Positions 44,464-54,037 of a stretch of DNA of 64,000 nt are shown here, piece by piece (within the stretch, counting starts at the first letter, position 1; each line of letters begins with the position of its first letter). The stretch spans positions 1-64,000 of the forward strand of contig CACFKO010000002.1 of the NCBI GenBank assembly GCA_902566925.1, written 5' to 3'. The DNA comes from an uncultured Pelagibacteraceae bacterium. Its GTDB lineage: Bacteria > Pseudomonadota > Alphaproteobacteria > Pelagibacterales > Pelagibacteraceae. The translations under genes and the position numbers were made by a program. The notes under the pieces were generated by a model. It did no database searches, had not been told where the DNA came from, and was given only the letters and a program-made list of their open reading frames with translations.

Positions 44464-46896
44464 ATGAAATCAAAAACTAAAGTAGTTGTAATAGGAGGGG
44501 GAGTCGTGGGAGTTAGCGCCCTTTATCATCTTGCAAAAAAAGGATGGTCGGATGTTGTTTTAGTTGAAAGGAAAGAGCTTACTTCTGGCTCAACATGGCA
44601 TGCCGCAGGATTGTTGCCTCTCTTTAATATGAGTTATTCAGTAGGACAATTACATAGATATGCAGTTCAATTATACAAATCATTAGAAAAGGAAACCGGA
44701 AAAAAAGTTGGTTTTAGTGTAGTTTCGAATATTCGCTTAGCACAAACTAAAGATCGTATGGATGAGTACCACCAGTATGCTGGTGTAGCAAAAACAATTG
44801 GTGTAGATGTAAAATTTTTAAAACCAGAACAGGTAAAAGAAATTTGGCCCTTATGTAATATCGAAGGCTTGGTGGGAGCAATACAGCATCCCGAAGATGG
44901 TTATATTCAGCCAGCGGATCTCACACAAGCACTTGCAACAGGAGCAAGAAGTCATGGTGCAGAGATTTATAGAAACACAACAGTAGTTGGTATTAAGCAA
45001 TCAAAAGATGGATGGACCGTTGAGACAGACAAAGGAGCTATATCATGTGAACATGTAATTTCTTGTAGTGGAAATTTTGCAAGACAAACCGGTAAAATGG
45101 TTGGAATTGAAATTCCTGCTATTCCCGTTGAACATCAATATATCGTAACTGAACCACATCCAGAACTAAAAAAAAGAAAAAAAGAAGGCAAACCAGAAAT
45201 GGGAGTTCTAAGAGATAGTGATAATTCTTGGTATATGAGAGAAGAAGCAGGAGGATTTATTTTAGGACCTTATGAAAAAGGGGCGCCATGTTGTTATGTT
45301 AATGGCCCATCGAAAGATAGTGAATATGAATTATTTCAAGAAGATTTAGATCGATTAGCTCCTCATATAGAGGGAGCAATCAAAAGAGTCCCTGCTTTTG
45401 CAGAAGTTGGTGTTAAAAAAGTTTATAATGGTGCAATTTGTTACACTCCTGACGGAAACCCAATCGTTGGACCGGCTCCAGGACTTAAAAATTTTTGGAT
45501 AAATGATGGACATAGTTTTGGAATTACTGCTGCAGGTGGAGCAGGCTGGCAATTAGCCGAATGGATAGTAGATGGAGAGCCAACAATAGATATGCTTGGT
45601 GTAGATCCTAGAAGATATGGATCTTATGTAACTAAATCTTATTTAATGGAAAAAAATGAGGAAGCTTATGCCAATGTTTTTACTGTTCATTATCCAGATG
45701 AAGAAAGAGAAGCCGGTAGACCATTAAGACAGGCGCCATGTTATGACAGACTTAAAAAATTAGGTGCAGTATTTGGACAAAAATTTGGTTGGGAGAGGGC
45801 AAACTTTTTTGCAACCGATGGACAAAAACAAGAAGACGATTGGTCCTTTAGACGATCTAATTGGTTTAAGAACGTAGAAAAAGAATGTAAAAATGTAAAA
45901 GAAAATGTCGGATTACTTGATATGTCTGCATTTGGTAAATGTAGAATAAAAGGTTCAGGGGCAGAAGAATTTTTAGATAAACTTGTAGCAAATAAACTTC
46001 CTAAAAAGATTGGTCGAATAAATCTTTGTCACGCACTTAATACGAAGGGTGGAGTACATTCAGAATTTACAATAATGAGAGAAGCACATGATAGTTTTTA
46101 TTTGGTATCGGCAGGTGCCTTTCAATGTTTAGATCATGATTGGATACATAAATGGATGCCAAAAGATGGGTCGGTGCAATACGAAAATTTAACTAACAGT
46201 ATGGGAGTTCTTGTTATTTCAGGTCCAAAGGCGAGACAATTAATGCAGAAGGTTTCCAAAACAGATTTTTCAAATGAAAAATTTAAATGGTTGAGCGCAC
46301 AAAATATTAATATTGGTTTAGCACCTTGTAATGCTATGAGAGTTAATTTTGTTGGAGAGTTAGGTTGGGAACTCCATCATCCAATTGAATATCAAAATCA
46401 TATTTTTGATAAACTTATGGAGGCTGGAAAAGAGTTTAATCTTAAACCTTACGGTATAAGAGCTATGAATAGTTTGAGAGTTGAAAAATCCTACAAGCTA
46501 GTGGGAACAGAACTTTCAATTGAATACGCACCTTACGAATCTGGCTTGGATAGATTTATTCATCCTAACAAAGGTGATTTTATTGGACGTGCGGCATTAG
46601 ACAAATGGAGAGCAAAGGGCTTTTCAAATAAATTAGTAACCATGGAAATTCATGGTGTTTCAGATGCTGACGTTCTTGGGAATAATCCTATTTATGAAAA
46701 TGGTTCTGTAATTGGTAGAGCAACTGGGGGAGATTACGGATTTAGATTAAAAAAATCTATTGCTCTTGGAATGGTAAAACCAGAGTATGCTAAAGTTGGA
46801 CAAAAACTTAAAATAGATATATTAGGTAAAATGCATGAAGTTTCTATCATCGAAGACTCTCCGTACGATTCTGAAAATAAATTACTCAGAGCTTAA
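44464..46896 (+). CDS. Dimethylglycine/sarcosine dehydrogenase-type flavoprotein with folate domain
   Basis: The ATG at 44464 gives 810 residues; an in-frame TTG at 44446 is less likely. Residues 1-380 form a DAO-type FAD domain (VVVIGGGVVGVSALYHLAKK) with GSTWHAAGL, where His46 is the usual covalent FAD site. The C-terminal half is GcvT-like, with an aminomethyltransferase folate region containing ELGWELHHPIEY and the final barrel YGFRLKKSIALGMVKP. Such enzymes oxidise dimethylglycine or sarcosine, pass the methyl to tetrahydrofolate and send electrons to ETF. The next three genes are etfB, etfA and ETF-QO, which supports this. Dimethylglycine versus sarcosine as substrate is uncertain. Confidence 0.88.
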   Translation: MKSKTKVVVIGGGVVGVSALYHLAKKGWSDVVLVERKELTSGSTWHAAGLLPLFNMSYSVGQLHRYAVQLYKSLEKETGKKVGFSVVSNIRLAQTKDRMDEYHQYAGVAKTIGVDVKFLKPEQVKEIWPLCNIEGLVGAIQHPEDGYIQPADLTQALATGARSHGAEIYRNTTVVGIKQSKDGWTVETDKGAISCEHVISCSGNFARQTGKMVGIEIPAIPVEHQYIVTEPHPELKKRKKEGKPEMGVLRDSDNSWYMREEAGGFILGPYEKGAPCCYVNGPSKDSEYELFQEDLDRLAPHIEGAIKRVPAFAEVGVKKVYNGAICYTPDGNPIVGPAPGLKNFWINDGHSFGITAAGGAGWQLAEWIVDGEPTIDMLGVDPRRYGSYVTKSYLMEKNEEAYANVFTVHYPDEEREAGRPLRQAPCYDRLKKLGAVFGQKFGWERANFFATDGQKQEDDWSFRRSNWFKNVEKECKNVKENVGLLDMSAFGKCRIKGSGAEEFLDKLVANKLPKKIGRINLCHALNTKGGVHSEFTIMREAHDSFYLVSAGAFQCLDHDWIHKWMPKDGSVQYENLTNSMGVLVISGPKARQLMQKVSKTDFSNEKFKWLSAQNINIGLAPCNAMRVNFVGELGWELHHPIEYQNHIFDKLMEAGKEFNLKPYGIRAMNSLRVEKSYKLVGTELSIEYAPYESGLDRFIHPNKGDFIGRAALDKWRAKGFSNKLVTMEIHGVSDADVLGNNPIYENGSVIGRATGGDYGFRLKKSIALGMVKPEYAKVGQKLKIDILGKMHEVSIIEDSPYDSENKLLRA

Positions 46897-47646
46897 ATGA
46901 AAATCTTAGTAGCTGTTAAAAGAGTTATTGATTACAACGTTCAAATTAGAGTTAAAGGAGATGGCTCTGGGGTTAATACAGATAACGTTAAAATGTCAAC
47001 CAATCCGCCAGACGATAATGCTACTGAAGAGTCAGTAAAACTAAAAGAGTCTGGAAAAGTCAAAGAGGTTGTTGCAATAACTATTGGTGAGGAAAAAGCG
47101 CAAGAAACAGTTCGTAAAGCTTTAGCAGTTGGTGCTGATAGAGGAATTCATGTTAAGGCAGATAGTTATATTGAACCATTAGGCATAGCAAAAATTTTAA
47201 AAAAAGTTGTAGAAAAAGAAAAACCTGACATGGTTTTTTTAGGCAAACAAGCAATCGATGATGATTGTAATCAAACAGGCCAAATGCTAGCTGCAATGTT
47301 AAATTGGCCACAAGCAACTTTTAGTTCAAAAGTAACTTTAAAAGATAAGAGTATGGAAATAGTAAGAGAAATTGATGAAGGTTTAGAGACAGTTGAGGTA
47401 AATTTACCAGCGGTTGTTACTTGCGATTTAAGACTTAACGAACCTCGATACGCCTCTTTACCAAATATTATGAAAGCTAAAAAGAAACCGATTGAACAAA
47501 TGGCTGCTAAAGATTTGGGTGTAGATATTGCAAATAGAGTTCAGCAATTAAAAGTAGAGGAACCACCCAAAAGAAAAGCAGGAATTAAAGTTGCAAATGT
47601 TGCTGAATTAGTGAGTAAACTTAAAAATGAGGCGAAAGTAATTTAA
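46897..47646 (+). CDS. etfB: Electron transfer flavoprotein beta subunit EtfB
   Basis: The 249-residue beta subunit of ETF, which binds AMP or [23 protein letters not shown] starts the protein, with [19 protein letters not shown] near 37 and the signature [19 protein letters not shown] (near 109-127) and [20 protein letters not shown] (near 178). The ATG directly follows the dehydrogenase stop, so translation is coupled. Electrons come from the upstream flavoprotein. Confidence 0.96.
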   Translation: MKILVAVKRVIDYNVQIRVKGDGSGVNTDNVKMSTNPPDDNATEESVKLKESGKVKEVVAITIGEEKAQETVRKALAVGADRGIHVKADSYIEPLGIAKILKKVVEKEKPDMVFLGKQAIDDDCNQTGQMLAAMLNWPQATFSSKVTLKDKSMEIVREIDEGLETVEVNLPAVVTCDLRLNEPRYASLPNIMKAKKKPIEQMAAKDLGVDIANRVQQLKVEEPPKRKAGIKVANVAELVSKLKNEAKVI

Positions 47647-48599
47647 TGTCAGTATTGTTAATAGCAGAACACAATAACAAAAATCTTAAACCATTTACTT
47701 TAAATGCAATAAGTGCTGCATCAAAAATAGATGCAGAAGTACATGTATTAGTTGCTGGCAGCGGATGCGAAAGTGTTGCAAAAGAAGTTGCTGCAGTTCC
47801 TTTAGTTAAAAAAGTTTTACTATGCGATTCACCTAATTATGAAAACTATTTACCAGAAAACTTAGCTCCTTTAGTAACTAAGAATGCGGACAAATATGAT
47901 CACATTGTTGCATCAGCAAACACTTTTGGAAAAAATTTTATGCCAAGAGTTGCTGCTGCATTAGATACTTCTCAAGTGAGCGATGTTATAAAAGTAAACT
48001 CACCAGATACTTTTGTAAGACCAATTTATGCAGGAAATGCTTTTGCGACAGTGAAAAGTAATGATAAAAAAAGATGTGTAACAATCAGACCAACTTCATT
48101 CGAACCTGCTCCGAAAACAGGAGGTTCTGCACAAATTGAAAAAGTAGATGCAGCTGATGTTCCTAACTTTTCAAAATTTGTTAAAAGAGAAGAGACTAAA
48201 TCAGAACGACCTGAACTTGGAACAGCTAGAATAGTTGTATCTGGGGGTAGAGGATTAGAAAGTGGAGAGAACTTTAAACTAATAACTGATATTGCAGATA
48301 AACTAAACGCAGCAGTTGGTGCATCACGTGCAGCAGTGGATGCTGGTTATATTAGTAACGATCATCAAGTTGGTCAAACAGGAAAAGTAGTTGTACCAGA
48401 TTTATATATCGCTGTAGGAATCTCTGGAGCTATTCAGCACCTAGCCGGTATGAAAGAGAGCAAAATAATTGTCGCAATCAATAAAGACGGTGAAGCCCCG
48501 ATATTTAGTATTGCAGATTATGGTTTAGAAGCAGATTTATTTAAAGCTCTTCCAGAATTTTTATCTGAGTTAAACAAACTCAACACTATCCAAAAATAA
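47646..48599 (+). CDS. etfA: Electron transfer flavoprotein alpha subunit EtfA
   Basis: The 317-residue alpha subunit with the FAD site. The N-terminal domain has PRVAAALDTSQVSDVI near 100, and the C-terminal FAD domain shows VSGGRGLESGENF near 200, GASRAAVDAGY near 226 and GISGAIQHLAGMKES near 262, all diagnostic. The etfB stop overlaps the ATG by one base. Together etfBA form the soluble electron shuttle from dehydrogenases to the next gene product. Confidence 0.97.
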   Translation: MSVLLIAEHNNKNLKPFTLNAISAASKIDAEVHVLVAGSGCESVAKEVAAVPLVKKVLLCDSPNYENYLPENLAPLVTKNADKYDHIVASANTFGKNFMPRVAAALDTSQVSDVIKVNSPDTFVRPIYAGNAFATVKSNDKKRCVTIRPTSFEPAPKTGGSAQIEKVDAADVPNFSKFVKREETKSERPELGTARIVVSGGRGLESGENFKLITDIADKLNAAVGASRAAVDAGYISNDHQVGQTGKVVVPDLYIAVGISGAIQHLAGMKESKIIVAINKDGEAPIFSIADYGLEADLFKALPEFLSELNKLNTIQK

Positions 48600-48605
48600 T
48601 TAGTT

Positions 48606-48614
48606 TGATATAGT
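48606..48614 (+). promoter_or_regulatory. Candidate extended -10 before ETF-QO
   Basis: TGATATAGT lies six bases before the ATG of the next gene. It resembles an extended -10 (TGnTATAnT). It suggests that ETF-QO has its own leaderless start in addition to read-through from etfA. Confidence 0.35.
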
Positions 48615-48620
48615 CTCCGC

Positions 48621-50228
48621 ATGGCTCGAGAGACAATGCAATATGATGTAGTTATAGTTGGTGCTGGTCCATCAGGATTATCTACTGCAATTAAACTAAA
48701 GCAACTAGATCCAAAATTAAATATCTGTATCTTAGAAAAAGGTGCGGAGGTTGGTGCTCATATATTAAGTGGAAATGTTTTAGAAACCAGAGCTCTTGAT
48801 GAGTTATTACCAAAATGGAAAGAACAGGGAGCCCCTATTAAAACAAAAGTTTTAAAAGAAAAATTTTTATTTTTAGGAAAAAAATTGTCTTTAAGTTGGC
48901 CAACTTGGCTTTTACCAGCAGTTCAAAAAAATCATAACAATTATATAGTAAGTCTCGCCAACCTTTGTCGTTGGCTTGCAGAACAAGCTGAGAAGTTAGG
49001 TGTAGAGATTTTTCCAGGATTTCCAGCGAGTGAAGTTCTTTATAATGAAGATGGCTCTGTAAAAGGAGTAGTAACTCTAGATATGGGTTTAGACAAAGAG
49101 GGAAATAAAAAAGATGGATATCAGGAAGGAATGGAACTTCACGCAAAAGTTACAGTTTTTTCAGAAGGATGTAGAGGACATTTAGGCAAACAATTAATTA
49201 AAAAATTTAATTTAGATGAAGGAAAAAATCCTCAGCAATACGGTATTGGTCTAAAAGAGATTTGGGAAGTTAGTGAGGAACAACACCAGGAAGGATTAGT
49301 AATGCATACCGCAGGCTGGCCTTTAGATAGCAAAACGTATGGTGGAAGTTTTATTTATCACGCTGAAAATAAACAAATTTATCTTGGTTATGTAATTGGA
49401 CTTGATTATCAAAACCCGCACCTATCTCCATTTGATGAGTTTCAAAGATTTAAAACCCATAAAGCAATAAGAAAAATGCTAGAGGGTGGAAAAAGAATTT
49501 CATTTGGTGCAAGAGCTTTAATTGAAGGTGGTATTCAAAGTTTACCGAAGATGTATATGCCTGGCGCATTATTAGTTGGATGTGATGCAGGAACATTAAA
49601 TATGCCAAAGATTAAAGGAACACATACCGCAATGAAGAGTGGCATGATTGCAGCCGAAACTATTATTGAACATATTAAAAATAAAAGAAAATTATCTCAC
49701 TACGAGGAGTTGTTTAAAAAAAGTTGGGTATATCAAGAGTTACATGCTGCAAGAAATGTTAAACCAAGTTTTAGTTGGGGTTTAATTTTAGGAATTATTT
49801 TTACAGGTTTAGACCAAATTTTATTTAGAGGCAAATTACCCTTTACTTTAAAACATAAGCACGCAGATCATGAATCATTAAAACCTGCAAATAAAATGCC
49901 TAAAATAGATTATCCAAAACCTGATGGCAAAATTACTTTTGATAAAACAAGTTCAGTATATTTAACAGGAACTAACCATACAGAAAATCAGCCAGTACAT
50001 CTTAAATTAAAAAATAAATACTTACCGATCCAATACACTTTAAAAGAATATGATGAACCTGCCCAAAGATACTGTCCAGTTGGGGTTTATGAAATCCAGA
50101 AAAATGAGTTTGTTATTAACTCTCAAAATTGTATTCATTGTAAAACCTGCGATATTAAAGAACCATCTCAAAATATTACTTGGGTTGCCCCAGAAGGTGG
50201 CGGTGGTCCAAAGTATGGTAATATGTAA
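48621..50228 (+). CDS. Electron transfer flavoprotein-ubiquinone oxidoreductase
   Basis: Membrane-associated enzyme with FAD and a [4Fe-4S] cluster that passes electrons from ETF to ubiquinone. The 535 residues start with the FAD loop VVIVGAGPSGLSTAIKLKQ near 10. EKGAEVGAHILSG and the ubiquinone-binding region GARALIEGGIQSLPKMYMPG (near 295) follow. The cluster ligands are in RYCPVGVYE and INSQNCIHCKTCDIK near 480-515, with ITWVAPEGGGGP after. It completes the path dehydrogenase-ETF-ETF-QO-ubiquinone. Confidence 0.96.
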   Translation: MARETMQYDVVIVGAGPSGLSTAIKLKQLDPKLNICILEKGAEVGAHILSGNVLETRALDELLPKWKEQGAPIKTKVLKEKFLFLGKKLSLSWPTWLLPAVQKNHNNYIVSLANLCRWLAEQAEKLGVEIFPGFPASEVLYNEDGSVKGVVTLDMGLDKEGNKKDGYQEGMELHAKVTVFSEGCRGHLGKQLIKKFNLDEGKNPQQYGIGLKEIWEVSEEQHQEGLVMHTAGWPLDSKTYGGSFIYHAENKQIYLGYVIGLDYQNPHLSPFDEFQRFKTHKAIRKMLEGGKRISFGARALIEGGIQSLPKMYMPGALLVGCDAGTLNMPKIKGTHTAMKSGMIAAETIIEHIKNKRKLSHYEELFKKSWVYQELHAARNVKPSFSWGLILGIIFTGLDQILFRGKLPFTLKHKHADHESLKPANKMPKIDYPKPDGKITFDKTSSVYLTGTNHTENQPVHLKLKNKYLPIQYTLKEYDEPAQRYCPVGVYEIQKNEFVINSQNCIHCKTCDIKEPSQNITWVAPEGGGGPKYGNM

Positions 50229-50274
50229 AAAGACTATTGCTTTTGTAACAAAGAAAGCATAATGGCTTTCATCC

Positions 50275-51591
50275 ATGGGCAAAATTTTAAAAAATTCTTG
50301 GGCACTATTTGTTGGTTTTTCAATTTTGATAACAGCACATGGTTTTCAGGGAAATCTTCTTGGCGTTAGAGCTGTTTTAGAAAACTTTAATTATGTTGCG
50401 ACTGGCTCACTAATGTCAGGATATTTTATTGGTTATTTTTTTGGTGCTCATTATGCTCCTCAAATTATAAGTAGGGTGGGCCACATAAGAGTATTTGCTG
50501 CATTCGCATCTGTTGCATCACTTAGTTCACTGTTGCATGTAGTATTTGTTGAGCCACTTTTTTGGATTTTAATAAGATTTTTTCATGGTTTCAGTGTAAT
50601 TACAATTTTAATAATTGTAGAGAGCTGGCTTAATGATAGAGCAAATAATAGAAATAGAGGAAAGGTTCTCTCTCTTTATATGTTCATAACGTTTTTCGGG
50701 TTTGCTTTAGGAAATATGCTTCTTAATTTTAGTAGTCCATTGCAATATGAGCCATTTATTTTAATTTCTCTGCTATTTTCAATTGCTTTGATACCTATTC
50801 TTTTGACAAAAAGAAAACCACCAAAGTTCAAAAAAATTGGATCAATGAGTGTAAAAGAATTATTTAAAACCTCTCCATTTGGCAGTGTAGCAATGTTTTG
50901 CACTGGTTTTACAATGTCGGCAATATTTACGATGACAGCAGTGTATGCAACTGTAATGAATCTATCTATTTTAGATACCTCAATTCTTTTAGTTTTAATA
51001 ACCTTGGCTGGAGCTTTTTTCCAATGGCCCATAGGTAGTATTTCGGATAATTTTGACAGAAGAAAAGTCATTATCGTATGTGCGTTATGGGGAATTGTTT
51101 TTGCAATATTTGCAGTTTTTTCCTCTGGTTTAAGACTTAATAATTTATTCTTAGAAAGTGCTGTAAGATTTAATTACTTCACAACTTCATTTGATAAAAT
51201 AAAATTATTTATGTTTGTTACTTTACTTGCTGGTATGGTTTTACCATTGTTTTCTTTAATTTTAGCTTTAGTAAATGACAGAATAACTAAAGAAAAGTTT
51301 GTTTCAGCAGGAGCGGGACTAAATGTAATTTTTGGCTTAGGTGCAATGACAGGGCCTTTAATTTGTTCTTTGTTAATGCAAAACTTTGGTCCAAATGGTT
51401 TTTTTGTTCATCTAATATTATTTTTATTTCCAGTTGTTCTTTATGGATTATATAGATTGTCTCAGAGAAGTTTAGAAGACAATCCTGACTCAACATTTAC
51501 TCCATTACCAAGAGATATAACGCCTTTGGGTATTGAGCTTGATCCTTCTACTGGTGCAAATTTATCTAATTCAGATAATGTCAAAAAATAA
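50275..51591 (+). CDS. MFS transporter
   Basis: A 438-residue major facilitator with 12 hydrophobic segments. The second half has SDNFDRRKVIIVCALW near 258 matching the MFS loop between helices 8 and 9, and the first half has NNRNRGKVLSLYMF near 121. The substrate is not evident. A CATAAT box lies eleven bases before the ATG and the 3' end overlaps the next transporter by 14 bases. Neighbouring flavoprotein genes do not define its substrate. Confidence 0.83.
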   Translation: MGKILKNSWALFVGFSILITAHGFQGNLLGVRAVLENFNYVATGSLMSGYFIGYFFGAHYAPQIISRVGHIRVFAAFASVASLSSLLHVVFVEPLFWILIRFFHGFSVITILIIVESWLNDRANNRNRGKVLSLYMFITFFGFALGNMLLNFSSPLQYEPFILISLLFSIALIPILLTKRKPPKFKKIGSMSVKELFKTSPFGSVAMFCTGFTMSAIFTMTAVYATVMNLSILDTSILLVLITLAGAFFQWPIGSISDNFDRRKVIIVCALWGIVFAIFAVFSSGLRLNNLFLESAVRFNYFTTSFDKIKLFMFVTLLAGMVLPLFSLILALVNDRITKEKFVSAGAGLNVIFGLGAMTGPLICSLLMQNFGPNGFFVHLILFLFPVVLYGLYRLSQRSLEDNPDSTFTPLPRDITPLGIELDPSTGANLSNSDNVKK

Positions 51592-52471
51592 AATATCTTC
51601 AGCCATATTTATTGTTTTAATTGCAGGATTAATTTGGTCATTTGGTCCATTTATAGTTAGAAATATTGATGATGCTGCAACAATCCCTTGGCAGTACTCA
51701 TTAATCAGAGGTTCAACGATCTTTTTAATTTTAAATCTTTACTTATTTTTTAATGAAGGGAACAAATTTATAAATAATTATCAAAGAATTGGTTTATCTG
51801 GATTAATTGGTGGATTGTGTCTTGGAATTGCTAATATTACCTTTGTATTTTCAATAACTACAACCACCGCAGCTGTAACTATGATGATGTTAGGAGCAAT
51901 GCCTTTTATAGCGGCTTTATTGGCTTATATTTTTTTAAAAGAAAAAATTTCAAAAAGTACATTAATAGCTATGATTATAGCAGCAGCAGGAATAATTTTA
52001 ATATCCTTTGATAGCAAAGAAACTGGAACGCTATTTGGTTTAATTAATGGATTAATTTCATCATCAGCTTTCGCTGGATTTACTGTCTCTCTTAGATGGA
52101 GAAAAAAAGTTCCAAAACTAACGACTGTATCTTTAGGCGGTATTATTGCAGCGAGCATTTCCCTTTTGGTTTTATTTTTTTATGATAGTAATATTTTAAT
52201 ATCACTGAAAAATACTTCTTTGTCAGTATTACATGGATTTTTAGTTTGTTCTGCATTAATTTTATATTCTTCGAATGCAAAATATTTACCGGCAGCCGAT
52301 CTTACACTTCTTTCCCTAACAGAAGTTTTAGGCGGAATCTTTTGGGTATGGATACCGTTGTTAGGTATTAATGAAATTCCAAGTACAAATACATTAATTG
52401 GTGGAATAATAATAATTATTTCTATTATATTTTATGGCTATAATGCTCGACGTTATAGATTTAGATATTAA
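51578..52471 (+). CDS. EamA/DMT-family transporter
   Basis: A 297-residue ten-helix drug/metabolite transporter. The ATG at 51578 starts MSKNKISSAIFIVLIAGLIW, with the first helix immediately; upstream in-frame sequence belongs to the MFS gene. Two EamA repeats are visible, each ending in a conserved helix (AYIFLKEKISKSTLIAMIIAA for repeat 1, partly shown). Substrate unknown. It meets the convergent SDR-like gene with a four-base overlap. Confidence 0.83.
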   Translation: MSKNKISSAIFIVLIAGLIWSFGPFIVRNIDDAATIPWQYSLIRGSTIFLILNLYLFFNEGNKFINNYQRIGLSGLIGGLCLGIANITFVFSITTTTAAVTMMMLGAMPFIAALLAYIFLKEKISKSTLIAMIIAAAGIILISFDSKETGTLFGLINGLISSSAFAGFTVSLRWRKKVPKLTTVSLGGIIAASISLLVLFFYDSNILISLKNTSLSVLHGFLVCSALILYSSNAKYLPAADLTLLSLTEVLGGIFWVWIPLLGINEIPSTNTLIGGIIIIISIIFYGYNARRYRFRY

Positions 52472-53127
52472 TTAGATTTTGCAATTTTTTTAAGTTCATC
52501 TGACTCAAAGATTGTTTTATGTATTTCATTTTTAGCAATATAGAGAATTGCTTTCACAACATTTTCAATCTTTATAGGCTTATATTTTTTTAAACTTCCA
52601 AAAGCAAAAATGGAAAGAGTATTCATGACCGGGGTAAATATTAGCTCTCCCAATCTAAATGATTTTCTATTCCCAACTAACAATGAGGGTCTAATAATAG
52701 CCAATTTAGAAAAATTTATATTTTTTAATTCTTCCTCAACTTGACCTTTATTTTTTAGATAATTGCTAGATGAGTTTGGATTAGCTCCTATTGATGAGAC
52801 ATAAAAAAAAGAATTTACAGAATTTTCTTTTGCTATTTTGGCCACATCTATTGGAATATTATATTCAATTCTTCTATATTCATCTTCATTAGGTGTATCC
52901 TTTTTAGTAGTGCCTATACAAAAAAAACAATCATCTCCTTTTATTTTATCTCTGCATTGTTCTAAATTAAAAAAATCAGTTTTTATAATTTCTACCTTTT
53001 GGTTATTAATTTTTGGTATAGAACGAACAAACACTTTAATTTTACCGTAAGAGTTATTTAATAAAATAGTCTTAAATAATTCATTACCAATCAAACCTGA
53101 CGAACCAAATATTATTGCAGTTTTCAT
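52468..53127 (-). CDS. Atypical SDR / NAD(P)-binding oxidoreductase-like protein
   Basis: A 219-residue Rossmann protein. AIIFGSSGLIGNELFKTIL near 4 is the NAD(P)-binding loop, FFCIGTTKKDTP near 71 and FYVSSIGANPNSSSNYLKNKG near 108 resemble the extended/atypical SDR catalytic Tyr/Lys region (here S-N-Y-L-K-N-K), and LAIIRPSLLVG near 144 is a typical next strand. Similar to the oxidoreductase HTATIP2/YbjT group. The reaction is unknown. A short gap separates it from the DUF2237 gene. Confidence 0.75.
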   Translation of the reverse strand: MKTAIIFGSSGLIGNELFKTILLNNSYGKIKVFVRSIPKINNQKVEIIKTDFFNLEQCRDKIKGDDCFFCIGTTKKDTPNEDEYRRIEYNIPIDVAKIAKENSVNSFFYVSSIGANPNSSSNYLKNKGQVEEELKNINFSKLAIIRPSLLVGNRKSFRLGELIFTPVMNTLSIFAFGSLKKYKPIKIENVVKAILYIAKNEIHKTIFESDELKKIAKSN

Positions 53128-53144
53128 AAAATAAATTTTTAGAT

Positions 53145-53516
53145 CTAAGAAAGATCTGCAGCCAACTCTTTTAATTTTTCAATAGGAACTAATTCTAAAG
53201 TTTTTTCATGAGTTGCTTTCAAATAAATCGGGCAACCTTTACCTGCCTCAAGTGCTCTAGCATACCAACTTGCACAGACACACCATTTGTCTCCGTTTCT
53301 AAGTCCAGGGAAACCAAATTCAGGGTGAGGAGTAATTAAATCATTACCTGCTTCTTTGCACCACTGCAAAAAATCATCATTTACTTTTACACAAACAGTA
53401 TGAAGACCACGATCATTCTTATCTGTATTACAACAACCATCCCTGAACCAACCAGTCATAGGATCAGTCGAACAACTTTCTAAATCTTCTCCCAATACGT
53501 TTTTTTGCTTTCTCAT
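53145..53516 (-). CDS. DUF2237 family protein
   Basis: A 123-residue protein with CSTDPMTGWFRDGCCNTD near 15, HTVCVKVNDDFLQWCKEAGN near 39 and GFPGLRNGDKWCVCASWYAR near 68, a pattern I recognise as DUF2237. Cysteines are abundant and could bind a metal or sulfur species, but no role is known to me. Its ATG shares a base with the soxG stop, placing it in the sarcosine oxidase operon. Confidence 0.82.
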   Translation of the reverse strand: MRKQKNVLGEDLESCSTDPMTGWFRDGCCNTDKNDRGLHTVCVKVNDDFLQWCKEAGNDLITPHPEFGFPGLRNGDKWCVCASWYARALEAGKGCPIYLKATHEKTLELVPIEKLKELAADLS

Positions 53517-54037
53517 TATAAATTTATTGCGTCTTGTAGACGATCCTTAAAGTAATCCTCAAAAGAACTATTACATGTAACAAGATATTTATCTTTAAGA
53601 TGATAAATGGAGCAATCAATTCTAGCAATTAAAGTTTGAGCCATCGTTGATACTGGAAATTTTTTAGGACGTAAATCAAAGTGAGTTAGTTTACTTAGGT
53701 AATGGTTTTTATTTTCTCCAGTAATTTCAAAATAAATCTGACCATATGAATAGTCAGAAGCTAATACCTCTTCATTAGAATTCATAGCAGATACAAGTTT
53801 TAAAATATCTTCATCAGGTTGTTTTTCTAAGCAAACCAAGCTCCACTGGTCAAAGGATTGCTTAGCAAAAAGGAACTTATCATTGCTTACCATTCTTAAA
53901 TTGTCTGAAGGGGGCAGTAATGATACTTCTTTATTTACAGTTTCCGCAAAACTTCCATCTCCTTTACCTCTTAATATGATTTGTTGAAGATCATGCTGTT
54001 CAATAAGCATACCTTTTGCTGAAAATGATTTCATCAT
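53516..54037 (-). CDS. soxG: Sarcosine oxidase gamma subunit
   Basis: The 173-residue small subunit of heterotetrameric sarcosine oxidase. It has a GcvT-like small-domain pattern with FLFAKQSFDQWSLVC near 52 and HFDLRPKKFPVSTMAQTLIA near 122, typical of SoxG. The ATGA overlap with soxA and the order B-D-A-G fix the assignment. It is the least conserved subunit, so position carries weight. Confidence 0.88.
   Translation of the reverse strand: MMKSFSAKGMLIEQHDLQQIILRGKGDGSFAETVNKEVSLLPPSDNLRMVSNDKFLFAKQSFDQWSLVCLEKQPDEDILKLVSAMNSNEEVLASDYSYGQIYFEITGENKNHYLSKLTHFDLRPKKFPVSTMAQTLIARIDCSIYHLKDKYLVTCNSSFEDYFKDRLQDAINL

Noticed and set aside
50676..51071. 131-residue minus-strand frame inside the MFS gene
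   Set aside because: No motif or start signal and wholly inside a clear transporter.
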